Shown piece by piece: positions 8,086-13,095 of a stretch of 13,095 nucleotides of DNA (its first letter is position 1; each line of letters starts with the position of its first letter). The notes under the pieces were generated by a model. That model was not told where the DNA came from and made no database searches. It saw only the letters and a list, made by a program, of their open reading frames with translations. Both the position numbers and the translations under genes were made by a program. The DNA lies in the NCBI GenBank assembly GCA_028704195.1, contig JAQVLL010000017.1:1-13095 (forward strand). The letters are read 5' to 3'. This DNA comes from Smithellaceae bacterium (GTDB taxonomy: Bacteria > Desulfobacterota > Syntrophia > Syntrophales > Smithellaceae).

Positions 8086-8733
8086 ATGAGAATTATATTG
8101 TTGGGCGCTCCGGGCGCGGGAAAGGGTACAGTGGCGAAGTTGTTGACAGAATTTGACGGGTCAGTGCAGATATCAACGGGCGACATTTTACGCTCAGCCG
8201 TGAAAGAAGGCACCCCTCTCGGAAAGAAAGCGAAGGAATACATGGATCGGGGAGACCTGGTGCCGGATTCCCTAATCATGGACATCATGGAAGCCAGACT
8301 GCAGGAGCCGGATTGCCGGAATGGATTCATCCTGGACGGTTTCCCGCGGACGATTCCGCAGGCGGAAGAGCTCAAGAAACTGCTGACCAAACTCAACATA
8401 AAACTGGATTTTGTCGCCAATCTGGATGTCCCGCGCGATGTCATCCTGGATCGTCTGACGACTCGCAGGACCTGCTGCAATCCCGAATGTCAGGCCATTT
8501 ACAACATCAAAAGCAATCCGCCGAAGGAAGACGGGACCTGTACATTATGTAATCATCAGACCATTCAGCGGGACGACGAAACGGAAGAGGCGATAACCAA
8601 CCGTCTGGAAACATACAACCAGAAAACGGCCCCGCTTATCGGCTTTTATGAAAAAGAGGGATTGTTGAAAACATTCCTGTCGCTCAGTTCAAAAGATACG
8701 GTGGCAGATATCAAGAAAACCCTGCAATCCTAA
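8086..8733 (+). CDS. adk: Adenylate kinase, Cys-rich (zinc-type) LID
   Basis: 215 residues from ATG 8086, preceded by a strong GGGAGGAG 4-5 nt upstream; a GTG at 8062 would add eight unneeded residues ahead of the family's usual MRIILLGAPGAGKGT opening. The enzyme interconverts ATP + AMP and two ADP. P-loop GAPGAGKGT is at residues 7-15, the NMP-binding region contains ISTGDILR and DRGDLVPD, and FILDGFPRT follows. The LID holds Cys130, Cys131, Cys135, Cys152 and Cys155; the first pair is spaced CX4C (or CX3C) rather than the common CX2C, while the second is CX2C, as expected for structural zinc. IQRDDE follows. It has its own predicted promoters, and a helicase gene begins 17 nt after its stop. 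The function is secure; zinc binding is inferred. Confidence 0.96.
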   Translation: MRIILLGAPGAGKGTVAKLLTEFDGSVQISTGDILRSAVKEGTPLGKKAKEYMDRGDLVPDSLIMDIMEARLQEPDCRNGFILDGFPRTIPQAEELKKLLTKLNIKLDFVANLDVPRDVILDRLTTRRTCCNPECQAIYNIKSNPPKEDGTCTLCNHQTIQRDDETEEAITNRLETYNQKTAPLIGFYEKEGLLKTFLSLSSKDTVADIKKTLQS

Positions 8734-8750
8734 AAAACCTCAATAATTCA

Positions 8751-10718
8751 ATGATTGAGTATGAAAAAGAGCTGAATCCCGAACAGTACCGGGTCGTCAC
8801 AGAACAGGGAGGACCTCTCCTTGTTCTGGCGGGGGCGGGAAGCGGCAAAACGCGGACCCTGACCTACCGGGTTGCCCGTCTTCTGGAAACCGGCATCGGG
8901 GCTGAACGTATCCTGCTCGCAACATTTACGAATAAAGCCGCCCGATCCATGCTGAACCGGGTGGAAGACCTTGTTCATTGCTACACGGGTAAAATCACGG
9001 GCGGCACGTTTCACTCCATTGCCCACCGCTTTCTGAGGAGCTACGCTTTCCGCCTGGGGTATACAAACAGTTTTTCCATCGTGGACACCGAGGATGCCCG
9101 TCAGATCATCGCTCAGGCAATGGCGGAACTAAAGATTGACACCAAGCTGACCAAATTTCCCAAAAACAATATCATTGCCGAAATGATCAGTCTTGCCCTG
9201 AACACCGAGAGCACGCTGGAAGAGGTGATTGAGTCAAGATACCCCTTTTTTTTACATCTTAGTCTGGAAATCCATCAGATTGCCTGCCGCTACGAGCAAA
9301 AAAAGAGAGACCTCTGCGTGATGGATTTCGACGATTTACTGATCAACTGTCGGCGGTTGCTCCGTGAGCATCCTGATGTGCTGCAAACGCTTTCGGGTCG
9401 TTTTCTGCATCTGCTGGTGGATGAGTATCAGGACACCAACATCATTCAGGCCCAGATCATCGATCTTCTGGCTTCAGGGCACCGCAACCTGATGGTCGTG
9501 GGTGACGATTCACAAAGCATTTATTCTTTTCGCGGTGCAAATTTTGAAAACATCATCCATTTTCCTGAGCGATATCCCGACTGCAAAATATTCAAACTGG
9601 AAACCAACTACCGCAGTACGCCGGAAATCCTGCATCTGGCGAACCTGAGCATCAACAATAACGAAAACCAGTTTCCCAAGGCCCTGAATGCTGTCCGGGG
9701 CAAAGGAATGAGGCCGGTCATTGTTTCCGCGCAAAATGTATTGAAACAGGCGGATTTTGTCGCCCAGAGAATCACGGAGCTTTCCCGCGGGGGTGTGCCG
9801 TTTTCTGAAATGGCTGTCCTCTACCGTGCCCACTATCATTCGATGGAAGTGCAGATGGAGTTTGTCAGGCGAGACATCCCGTTCGACATCCGTTCAGGCA
9901 TTCGTTTTTTTGAGCAGGCGCATATTAAAGATGTAACCTCTTTCATGCGGGTTTTGGTGAACCCGCATGATGAGCTGGCCTGGCGAAGGCTTCTGATGAT
10001 GTATCCCAAAATCGGCAGGGTCACGTTTGAAAAAATCTGGAGCCGGCTTGCCGGGCAGAACAATCCGCTGGAGTCTTTTATTTCAGAGACGTTTGTTAAA
10101 AGCCTGCCCAAGTCTTCTCAAATCGGCGCCGGACAGTGCCGTGATGCATTGCTGTTGCTGCTTTCCCTGGATCTTCCCGACAGAACCCCGGGAAAAATTA
10201 TCGATGTGCTGTTGAATAAAGGAGATTACCGGACTTACCTGCAGGATCATTATGGCGACTCATCCGCTCGCGAGGAAGATTTAATCCAGCTGGGGAATTT
10301 TGCGGCAAAATTTGAACGCATGGATGATTTCCTGAATGAATTAGCCTTGCTTACCAATATGTCCAGGGAGGAAGAAATCGAAGATCAGCCCGATGACAAG
10401 GTGATTTTAAGCACGATCCATCAGGCCAAGGGGCTGGAATGGTCCTATGTGTTTCTGATCTGGTGCGCCGACGGGATGATCCCGCTGCAGAGGGCGCTCA
10501 AGGAACCGGGAGGGGAAGAAGAGGAAAGAAGGCTTTTTTATGTCGCGGTAACCCGCGCCAGGGACCAGCTTTACCTGTCTTCACCTGTTCTGGATTACAC
10601 ACGCGCCGCGGGTACGCTGACCTTGAGCCCGTCCCGTTTTATCCGTGAGATCACGCCGTTGTCGTCAAAAAACGAACAGCGGCCGTTTGAACAGTGGAAC
10701 CTGTTTGACAGTTATTGA
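8751..10718 (+). CDS. UvrD/Rep-family (SF1A) ATP-dependent DNA helicase
   Basis: 655 residues. All helicase motifs are visible in order: Q motif LNPEQ (8-12), Walker A AGAGSGKT (27-34), Ia ATFTNKAA, motif II LLVDEYQDTN (Asp224-Glu225), III VGDDSQSIYSFRGA, IV LETNYRST, V STIHQAKGLEWSYV and VI FYVAVTRARDQL near residue 600. This predicts 3'-5' unwinding during repair or replication restart. It is closer in size to Rep (~670) than UvrD (~720) and ends about 50 residues after motif VI without the long UvrD/PcrA C-terminal tail, so I do not commit to uvrD, pcrA or rep. The start ATG 8751 lacks a clear Shine-Dalgarno and probably depends on readthrough from adk, 17 nt upstream. No hairpin terminator was found directly after the stop. 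Confidence 0.93.
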   Translation: MIEYEKELNPEQYRVVTEQGGPLLVLAGAGSGKTRTLTYRVARLLETGIGAERILLATFTNKAARSMLNRVEDLVHCYTGKITGGTFHSIAHRFLRSYAFRLGYTNSFSIVDTEDARQIIAQAMAELKIDTKLTKFPKNNIIAEMISLALNTESTLEEVIESRYPFFLHLSLEIHQIACRYEQKKRDLCVMDFDDLLINCRRLLREHPDVLQTLSGRFLHLLVDEYQDTNIIQAQIIDLLASGHRNLMVVGDDSQSIYSFRGANFENIIHFPERYPDCKIFKLETNYRSTPEILHLANLSINNNENQFPKALNAVRGKGMRPVIVSAQNVLKQADFVAQRITELSRGGVPFSEMAVLYRAHYHSMEVQMEFVRRDIPFDIRSGIRFFEQAHIKDVTSFMRVLVNPHDELAWRRLLMMYPKIGRVTFEKIWSRLAGQNNPLESFISETFVKSLPKSSQIGAGQCRDALLLLLSLDLPDRTPGKIIDVLLNKGDYRTYLQDHYGDSSAREEDLIQLGNFAAKFERMDDFLNELALLTNMSREEEIEDQPDDKVILSTIHQAKGLEWSYVFLIWCADGMIPLQRALKEPGGEEEERRLFYVAVTRARDQLYLSSPVLDYTRAAGTLTLSPSRFIREITPLSSKNEQRPFEQWNLFDSY

Positions 10719-10909
10719 CCAATTTTTTCTTGAAACATTCTTTGATTTATAAAACAACTAATATCATTGCTGATTTTCCGTCTGCGCGCTGATCGGGTCC
10801 CTTCCGCGGCAGCAGACGGTATAGAAAAAACAATTATTTTGGCGCTGCTGCGATACAAATTTTTGCCTTTTGTGACTGCCGATGCGGAGGTGAGCGCGTT
10901 GAACCCCCG
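10719..10909. other. Intergenic stretch between helicase gene and usp leader
   Basis: AT-rich noncoding DNA with no convincing ORF. It contains an 8-bp inverted repeat (listed separately) and A/T runs. No RNA family was recognised by eye. Confidence 0.5.
10778..10819. repeat. Inverted repeat CCGTCTGC / GCAGACGG
   Basis: Perfect 8-bp arms at 10778-10785 and 10812-10819 enclose a 26-nt loop. Neither strand has the T-run expected of an intrinsic terminator right after the stem, so it may be a regulator site, an RNA structure or chance. Confidence 0.45.
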
Positions 10910-10938
10910 TTGACTTCCTCATTTTATGTGCATATTTT
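10910..10938 (+). promoter_or_regulatory. Candidate sigma70-type promoter for usp
   Basis: TTGACT (10910-10915), 17-nt spacer, TATTTT (10933-10938). Transcription would begin near 10945, leaving a leader of about 135 nt before the usp ATG and starting almost on top of the ATG at 10951. Confidence 0.5.
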
Positions 10939-10950
10939 AATGATAATAGA

Positions 10951-11064
10951 ATGGTTCTTAAAACCACATACCAGAGGGGAGGTGATCTGAGGCGTTTGGC
11001 GAGAGAAGAAAATAAGTGGGATGGTTGGTGTGAGTTGATGAATAAAAGTGGTGATCATACATGA
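10951..11064 (+). CDS. Possible small ORF (37 aa, or 22 aa from an internal TTG) in the usp leader
   Basis: ATG 10951 opens 37 codons ending at TGA 11062-11064, 15 nt before the usp ATG. The predicted peptide is charged and hydrophilic, with two Trp and one Cys in its second half (KWDGWCELMNK). The ATG has no ribosome binding site and would be nearly leaderless from the predicted promoter. Inside the frame, 10978-10987 reads GGAGGTGATC, an unusually complete complement of the 16S rRNA 3' tail; an in-frame TTG at 10996 (13 nt after GGAGG) would give a 22-residue peptide. I recognise no family. It could be a leader peptide coupled to usp, a real small protein, or chance. Confidence 0.3.
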   Translation: MVLKTTYQRGGDLRRLAREENKWDGWCELMNKSGDHT

Positions 11065-11079
11065 AAGGGGGCGAGTGTC

Positions 11080-11526
11080 ATGTTTGCACCAAAAAGAATT
11101 CTCGTACCGACGGACTTTTCTGAAGAATCCGATGAAGCGCTGAAACAGGCATTGGAACTGGCAAAACAATACAACGCTAAAATCTATTTGCTGCATGTTG
11201 CCGAGCCTATTACACAGTGCGGAGGAGATTACTGTCTGGATGCAGCGGCTGTCAAACAGGCCGAGGAGTCTGAAATTATCCGGGCAAAAGAAAGGATGCA
11301 GAGGGAATTGGCCAGGTTTTCCGAGGGCCAGAATATCGAGGTGATCAGCGATATACGCGAGGGGGACCCGGTTCACGAGATCCTCAAAGAACAGGATGAA
11401 AGAGGCGTCGATTTGATTGTGATGCCGGCTTGCCGGAAGACGGGATTTTTAAAGCGGATACTGGGGCATGTTTCAGAGAAGGTCATGGAGGAGACAAAAA
11501 GCCCCGTACTGCTTGTGCGTCACTAG
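11080..11526 (+). CDS. Universal stress protein, UspA family, with degraded nucleotide-binding motif
   Basis: 148 residues, a single Usp domain of usual length and probably cytoplasmic. ATG 11080 is preceded by AAGGGGG with 8 nt spacing. The first strand and loop KRILVPTDFSEESDEAL with Asp12 are typical, as are YLLHVAEP, IREGDPVHEIL, DLIVM and the end SPVLLVRH. In ATP-binding members the fourth-strand loop reads G-x2-G-x9-G-(S/T). Here the aligned positions are Pro116, Arg119, Gly129 and His130, so three of the four signature residues are changed. This predicts the non-nucleotide-binding UspA type or an altered ligand. CGGDYC (Cys47, Cys52) plus Cys118 are potential redox or metal residues. 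It sits alone between its own promoter and a strong terminator. The cellular role cannot be read from the sequence. Confidence 0.92.
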   Translation: MFAPKRILVPTDFSEESDEALKQALELAKQYNAKIYLLHVAEPITQCGGDYCLDAAAVKQAEESEIIRAKERMQRELARFSEGQNIEVISDIREGDPVHEILKEQDERGVDLIVMPACRKTGFLKRILGHVSEKVMEETKSPVLLVRH

Positions 11527-11549
11527 CCGGCGCAGAACATATAAAAAGC

Positions 11550-11584
11550 AAAAGACGGCATTCATCATCCGGTGCCGTCTTTTT
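11550..11584. terminator. Bidirectional intrinsic terminator after usp
   Basis: An 11-bp perfect stem (11550-11560 with 11573-11583; GACGGCA/TGCCGTC core) encloses a 12-nt loop. T-runs follow the stem on the + strand, and also on the - strand, which reads TTTTGCTTTTT. It closes the usp transcript and can also stop minus-strand transcripts from the membrane-protein gene. Confidence 0.85.
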
Positions 11585-11823
11585 GCATGATTTACCCGTG
11601 TTTGCAAATTGATGTTTTGAGTCACGGGTCCATCCGTCAGGTTCCTTCCGGGAATAAATTTCATGATAGGAGCATTCCAAGGGTCTTTATACGGACAGAT
11701 TCTCAAGAAGATTTGTAAACAGCCAGCCCTGGAATTCTTTTTTACAGTCGACAAACGAGTAATACCTGCCGTCAACGCTCAGAAAGCTTTGCCGGCCTAC
11801 ATTCTTTGAGGGTTCGGATGAGC
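11585..11823. other. Intergenic region between convergent genes
   Basis: No supported gene on either strand. On the minus strand a frame reading through about 11690-11823 gives a protein-like string (SVDGRYYSFVDCKKEFQGW) but has no start codon of its own clear of the upstream membrane-protein gene. Confidence 0.4.
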
Positions 11824-12201
11824 TTATCCTGCTGACGGATCCGCAGTGTCGGGCGGGGTTTTGTTCTTTCCAAACCAATTCCTGCGCAGATCCTTCACAA
11901 GTTTGGTTCCCTCCGGACCGGCCATCCATATTCCAAGGCCCAGCATGTTCCAGGAAAGGATGTAAATGCCCAAAGCCAAACCCGCTCCAAGTGCCGGATG
12001 CCTGGTTTTCAATCCAATGGCAGCAGCCAGGACACTCCCCCCGTAGCCGATCGGCGTATTCACAATCAGCAGAAACACACCGACCTTGAACCGAAGACTC
12101 CGTTTTGGCTTGATCATCTCATTTTTATCCGCTGGTGTTTCATCTGCCATGGGAGGTTTCCCGTGTTCGCGGCGGTCTTTCTTCATTATGGCGGAATTCA
12201 T
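11824..12201 (-). CDS. Small two-helix membrane protein of unknown function
   Basis: From ATG 12201 the product is 125 residues. A charged, Pro/Lys-rich N-terminus (KKDRREHGKPP, ETPADKNEMIKPKRSLRFK) is followed by two hydrophobic segments, roughly VGVFLLIVNTPIGYGGSVLAAAIGL and HPALGAGLALGIYILSWNMLGLGIWMAG, and a basic tail with LVKDLRRNWFGKNK. Hairpin insertion with both ends in the cytoplasm fits the positive charges. The gly-rich, aromatic-flanked helices look like a real protein, but I recognise no family. The start is uncertain: the frame is open to TTG 12321, and ATG 12186 and 12150 are alternatives; only ATG 12201 has even a modest AGGA (12 nt upstream). The Ser/Thr/Asp-rich extension before residue 12201 looks non-native. 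It is convergent with usp. Confidence 0.6.
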   Translation of the reverse strand: MNSAIMKKDRREHGKPPMADETPADKNEMIKPKRSLRFKVGVFLLIVNTPIGYGGSVLAAAIGLKTRHPALGAGLALGIYILSWNMLGLGIWMAGPEGTKLVKDLRRNWFGKNKTPPDTADPSAG

Positions 12202-12380
12202 TGAGAACGCAATTCCTGTAAAAACGTCATATTGATCAGAAGCATCTCTTTGTGTCGAGCTGTCTGTTGTTCTGGATGAAACATATGAAAACACGGACTG
12301 AATGTCAATATCTGAAATCAACGGCCTTGCAGTACTTGCAGTAATATAAGGCGGTTACCCAACAAAGAATTGTCATGAGG

Positions 12381-12478
12381 GTCGGGAAGATTGAATTCAG
12401 ATGTTTTGATATTTTTGCGCGTCGTCCATGTCTTGACCTGCGCTGAAGGAAATCTCAAAGATTTCTTCTCATCCCGAC
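12381..12478. repeat. Nested hairpin region
   Basis: Outer arms GTCGGGA (12381-12387) and TCCCGAC (12472-12478) pair perfectly over 7 bp. Inside, GAAATCT (12449-12455) and AGATTTC (12459-12465) form a perfect 7-bp stem with a 3-nt CAA loop. There is no T-run after the stem, so it does not look like a terminator. Confidence 0.45.
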
Positions 12479-12562
12479 AGGTACGCACCTTCGGGAACAA
12501 GAATATGGTAAAACACACCCCCGCAAGAGCGTTCCTGACCGAGCAGAAATAATATTTCAATT

Positions 12563-12605
12563 CCGCTTAAGCGGGACGCGTGTTGATTCTCCGCAGCTCG
12601 CTGCG
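12563..12605. repeat. Two adjacent palindromes, REP-like
   Basis: CCGCTTAAGCGG (12563-12574) is a perfect 12-bp palindrome. CGCAGC-TC-GCTGCG (12592-12605) is a perfect 6-bp stem with a 2-nt loop. Paired GC-rich palindromes of this kind in deltaproteobacterial intergenic DNA are often dispersed repeats; copy number cannot be judged from this window. They lie downstream of mop on its transcript and could also affect its 3' end. Confidence 0.5.
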
Positions 12606-12644
12606 AGGTGATTGATCTGTGTGAAGCTTCAGAACGAAGCCTGT

Positions 12645-12854
12645 CTAATCGGCACCAATCATCACATTCGAAGCCTTGATGACCGCGTAGACAGCTTTTC
12701 CTTTTTTAAGTCCAAGGGTTTTAGCCGAAGATTTTGTGATAATCGAGACAACTTCCGTGCCGCCGGGCAGAGTAATAACGACCTCTGAATTCACTGCGCC
12801 GGTTGCCACTTTCTTGACTTTCCCTTTTAAAATATTACGCGCGCTTAATTTCAT
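12645..12854 (-). CDS. Molybdenum-pterin/molybdate-binding protein, single Mop (TOBE) domain
   Basis: 69 residues, the size of molbindin-type proteins. It starts MKLSARNILKGKVKKVATGAVNSEV and contains VVITLPGGTEVVSIITKSSAKTLGLKKGKAVYAVIKASNVMI, the classic one-domain Mop pattern: S-A-R-N at the start, a G-x-V-N-x-E-V turn, I-T-x-x-S and the A-x-I-K-A-(S/T)-x-V-M-(I/L) end. Such proteins form hexamers that bind and buffer molybdate or tungstate oxyanions in the cytoplasm. The start is firm: AAAGGAGG lies 8 nt before ATG 12854. It has its own promoter. No molybdate ABC transporter or cofactor gene is visible nearby, though the region to the right is cut off by the window. Anion preference (Mo or W) cannot be told from the sequence. 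Confidence 0.93.
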   Translation of the reverse strand: MKLSARNILKGKVKKVATGAVNSEVVITLPGGTEVVSIITKSSAKTLGLKKGKAVYAVIKASNVMIGAD

Positions 12855-12862
12855 CTTGCCAA

Positions 12863-12870
12863 CCTCCTTT
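12863..12870 (-). promoter_or_regulatory. Strong Shine-Dalgarno of the mop gene
   Basis: AAAGGAGG on the minus strand with 8 nt to ATG 12854; it fixes the start and suggests high expression. Confidence 0.85.
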
Positions 12871-12891
12871 GTTAAATTCAGAATAAATCAC

Positions 12892-12917
12892 CACGTATAT
12901 TAATGAACCCTTACGTG
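12892..12917. promoter_or_regulatory. Candidate operator (inverted repeat) at the mop transcription start
   Basis: CACGTA (12892-12897) and TACGTG (12912-12917) are perfect inverted half-sites around a 14-nt AT-rich centre. They sit just downstream of the predicted -10 on the minus strand, where a repressor would block transcription. A ModE-type regulator would fit the gene's function, but the match to the E. coli ModE box is only partial, so the regulator is inferred. Confidence 0.4.
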
Positions 12918-12919
12918 TT

Positions 12920-12948
12920 AGTATTACAGCAAAACAGTCGTTTGTCAA
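12920..12948 (-). promoter_or_regulatory. Candidate sigma70-type promoter for mop
   Basis: On the minus strand a perfect TTGACA (12948-12943) is followed by 17 nt and AATACT (12925-12920). The start would fall near 12912, about 58 nt before the ATG. Confidence 0.6.
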
Positions 12949-12967
12949 TGGGCGCTAACATGGGCGC
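12948..12967. repeat. Direct repeat at the -35 of the mop promoter
   Basis: ATGGGCGC occurs at 12948-12955 and again at 12960-12967, spaced 12 nt start to start (about one helical turn), touching the -35 element. This layout would suit a dimeric activator or repressor binding one face of the DNA; inference only. Confidence 0.35.
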
Positions 12968-13031
12968 AGCTTTCTCATCATGACGATTATCGCCATTGTT
13001 AAAAGTATATGCACGGGTATGAACCCTGTGT

Positions 13032-13095
13032 ACAAGGGCAAGGAACAAGGAGCGCTTCGACAGGCTCAGCGACCGAAGGGACAAGGGACAAGGGA
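13032..13095. repeat. Degenerate ACAAGGG heptamer repeats flanking a dispersed-type palindromic repeat
   Basis: The unit GGGACAA repeats in tandem at 13078-13095 (about 2.6 copies, running off the window), and degenerate copies occur at 13032-13050. Between them, 13052-13079 contains CTTCGACAGGCTCAGCGACCG, of a type commonly seen as dispersed intergenic repeats in many bacterial genomes. The edge of the window prevents measuring the array. Confidence 0.5.

Larger units (their letters stand above)
12202..12644. other. 443-nt region without a convincing gene; palindrome- and hairpin-rich
   Basis: This holds the upstream region of the membrane-protein gene, a nested hairpin around 12381-12478, a direct repeat TTGCAGTA at 12327-12334 and 12336-12343, and two near-perfect palindromes at 12563-12605. 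An 80-residue minus-strand frame (12318-12560, TTG start, no Shine-Dalgarno) crosses it, but its composition is not protein-like enough for me to call. Confidence 0.5.

Noticed and set aside
10778..10830. Hairpin as the terminator of the helicase gene
   Set aside because: No T-run follows the stem on either strand and the loop is too long for a typical intrinsic terminator.
11473..11775. Minus-strand frames of 100 and 65 codons across the usp terminator
   Set aside because: They read through a strong terminator hairpin and into antisense of usp; no protein-like conservation visible.
12980..13095. Plus-strand frame MTIIAIVKSICTG... open to the window edge
   Set aside because: It has no Shine-Dalgarno and soon runs into a 7-nt tandem repeat and a dispersed repeat, which would not keep a frame.
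1..13095. tRNA, rRNA, CRISPR, toxin-antitoxin, phage or transposase genes
   Set aside because: Scanning both strands by eye showed none; the only repeats are palindromes, short direct repeats and the edge heptamers.

Overview
The window looks like core chromosome of an anaerobic deltaproteobacterium. A Syntrophales-like (Desulfobacterota) host is my best guess, inferred from the style of the proteins, the presence of a type III glutamine synthetase and a free-standing molybdate-binding Mop protein; there is no rRNA or other decisive marker. I see no phage, transposase, CRISPR or defence genes.

Region 1 (1-7949, + strand) is a tightly packed nitrogen/nucleotide operon. It holds the C-terminal end of a type III glutamine synthetase (glnN), then carA, guaA, carB and purF. 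The enzyme that makes glutamine is followed by three enzymes that each strip its amide nitrogen: carbamoyl phosphate synthetase (CarA/CarB), GMP synthetase and PRPP amidotransferase. carA-guaA overlap by 4 nt and carB-purF by 14 nt. The one large gap, between guaA and carB (3096-3322), is almost wholly filled by a 188-bp imperfect palindrome (3101-3288).

Region 2 (7950-10718, + strand) starts with two candidate promoters, followed by adk (adenylate kinase with a Cys-rich, zinc-type LID) and a UvrD/Rep-family helicase 17 nt downstream. It probably forms a separate transcription unit.

Region 3 (10719-11584) is a 361-nt leader with an 8-bp inverted repeat, a sigma70-like promoter and a possible 37-codon ORF carrying a near-perfect internal Shine-Dalgarno. 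It leads to a universal stress protein whose nucleotide-binding motif is largely lost, and ends in a good bidirectional terminator.

Region 4 (11585-13095) is mostly minus strand and sparse. It has a small two-helix membrane protein of unknown function, about 440 nt rich in palindromes and hairpins without a convincing gene, a mop/molbindin gene with its own promoter, Shine-Dalgarno and a candidate operator, and low-complexity and dispersed-type repeats at the right edge.

Functionally, region 1 ties ammonia assimilation to de novo pyrimidine, arginine-precursor, GMP and purine synthesis, with adk next door for adenylate balance. I see no clear undescribed multi-gene system. The best leads are the foldback element inside the operon and the usp leader region.
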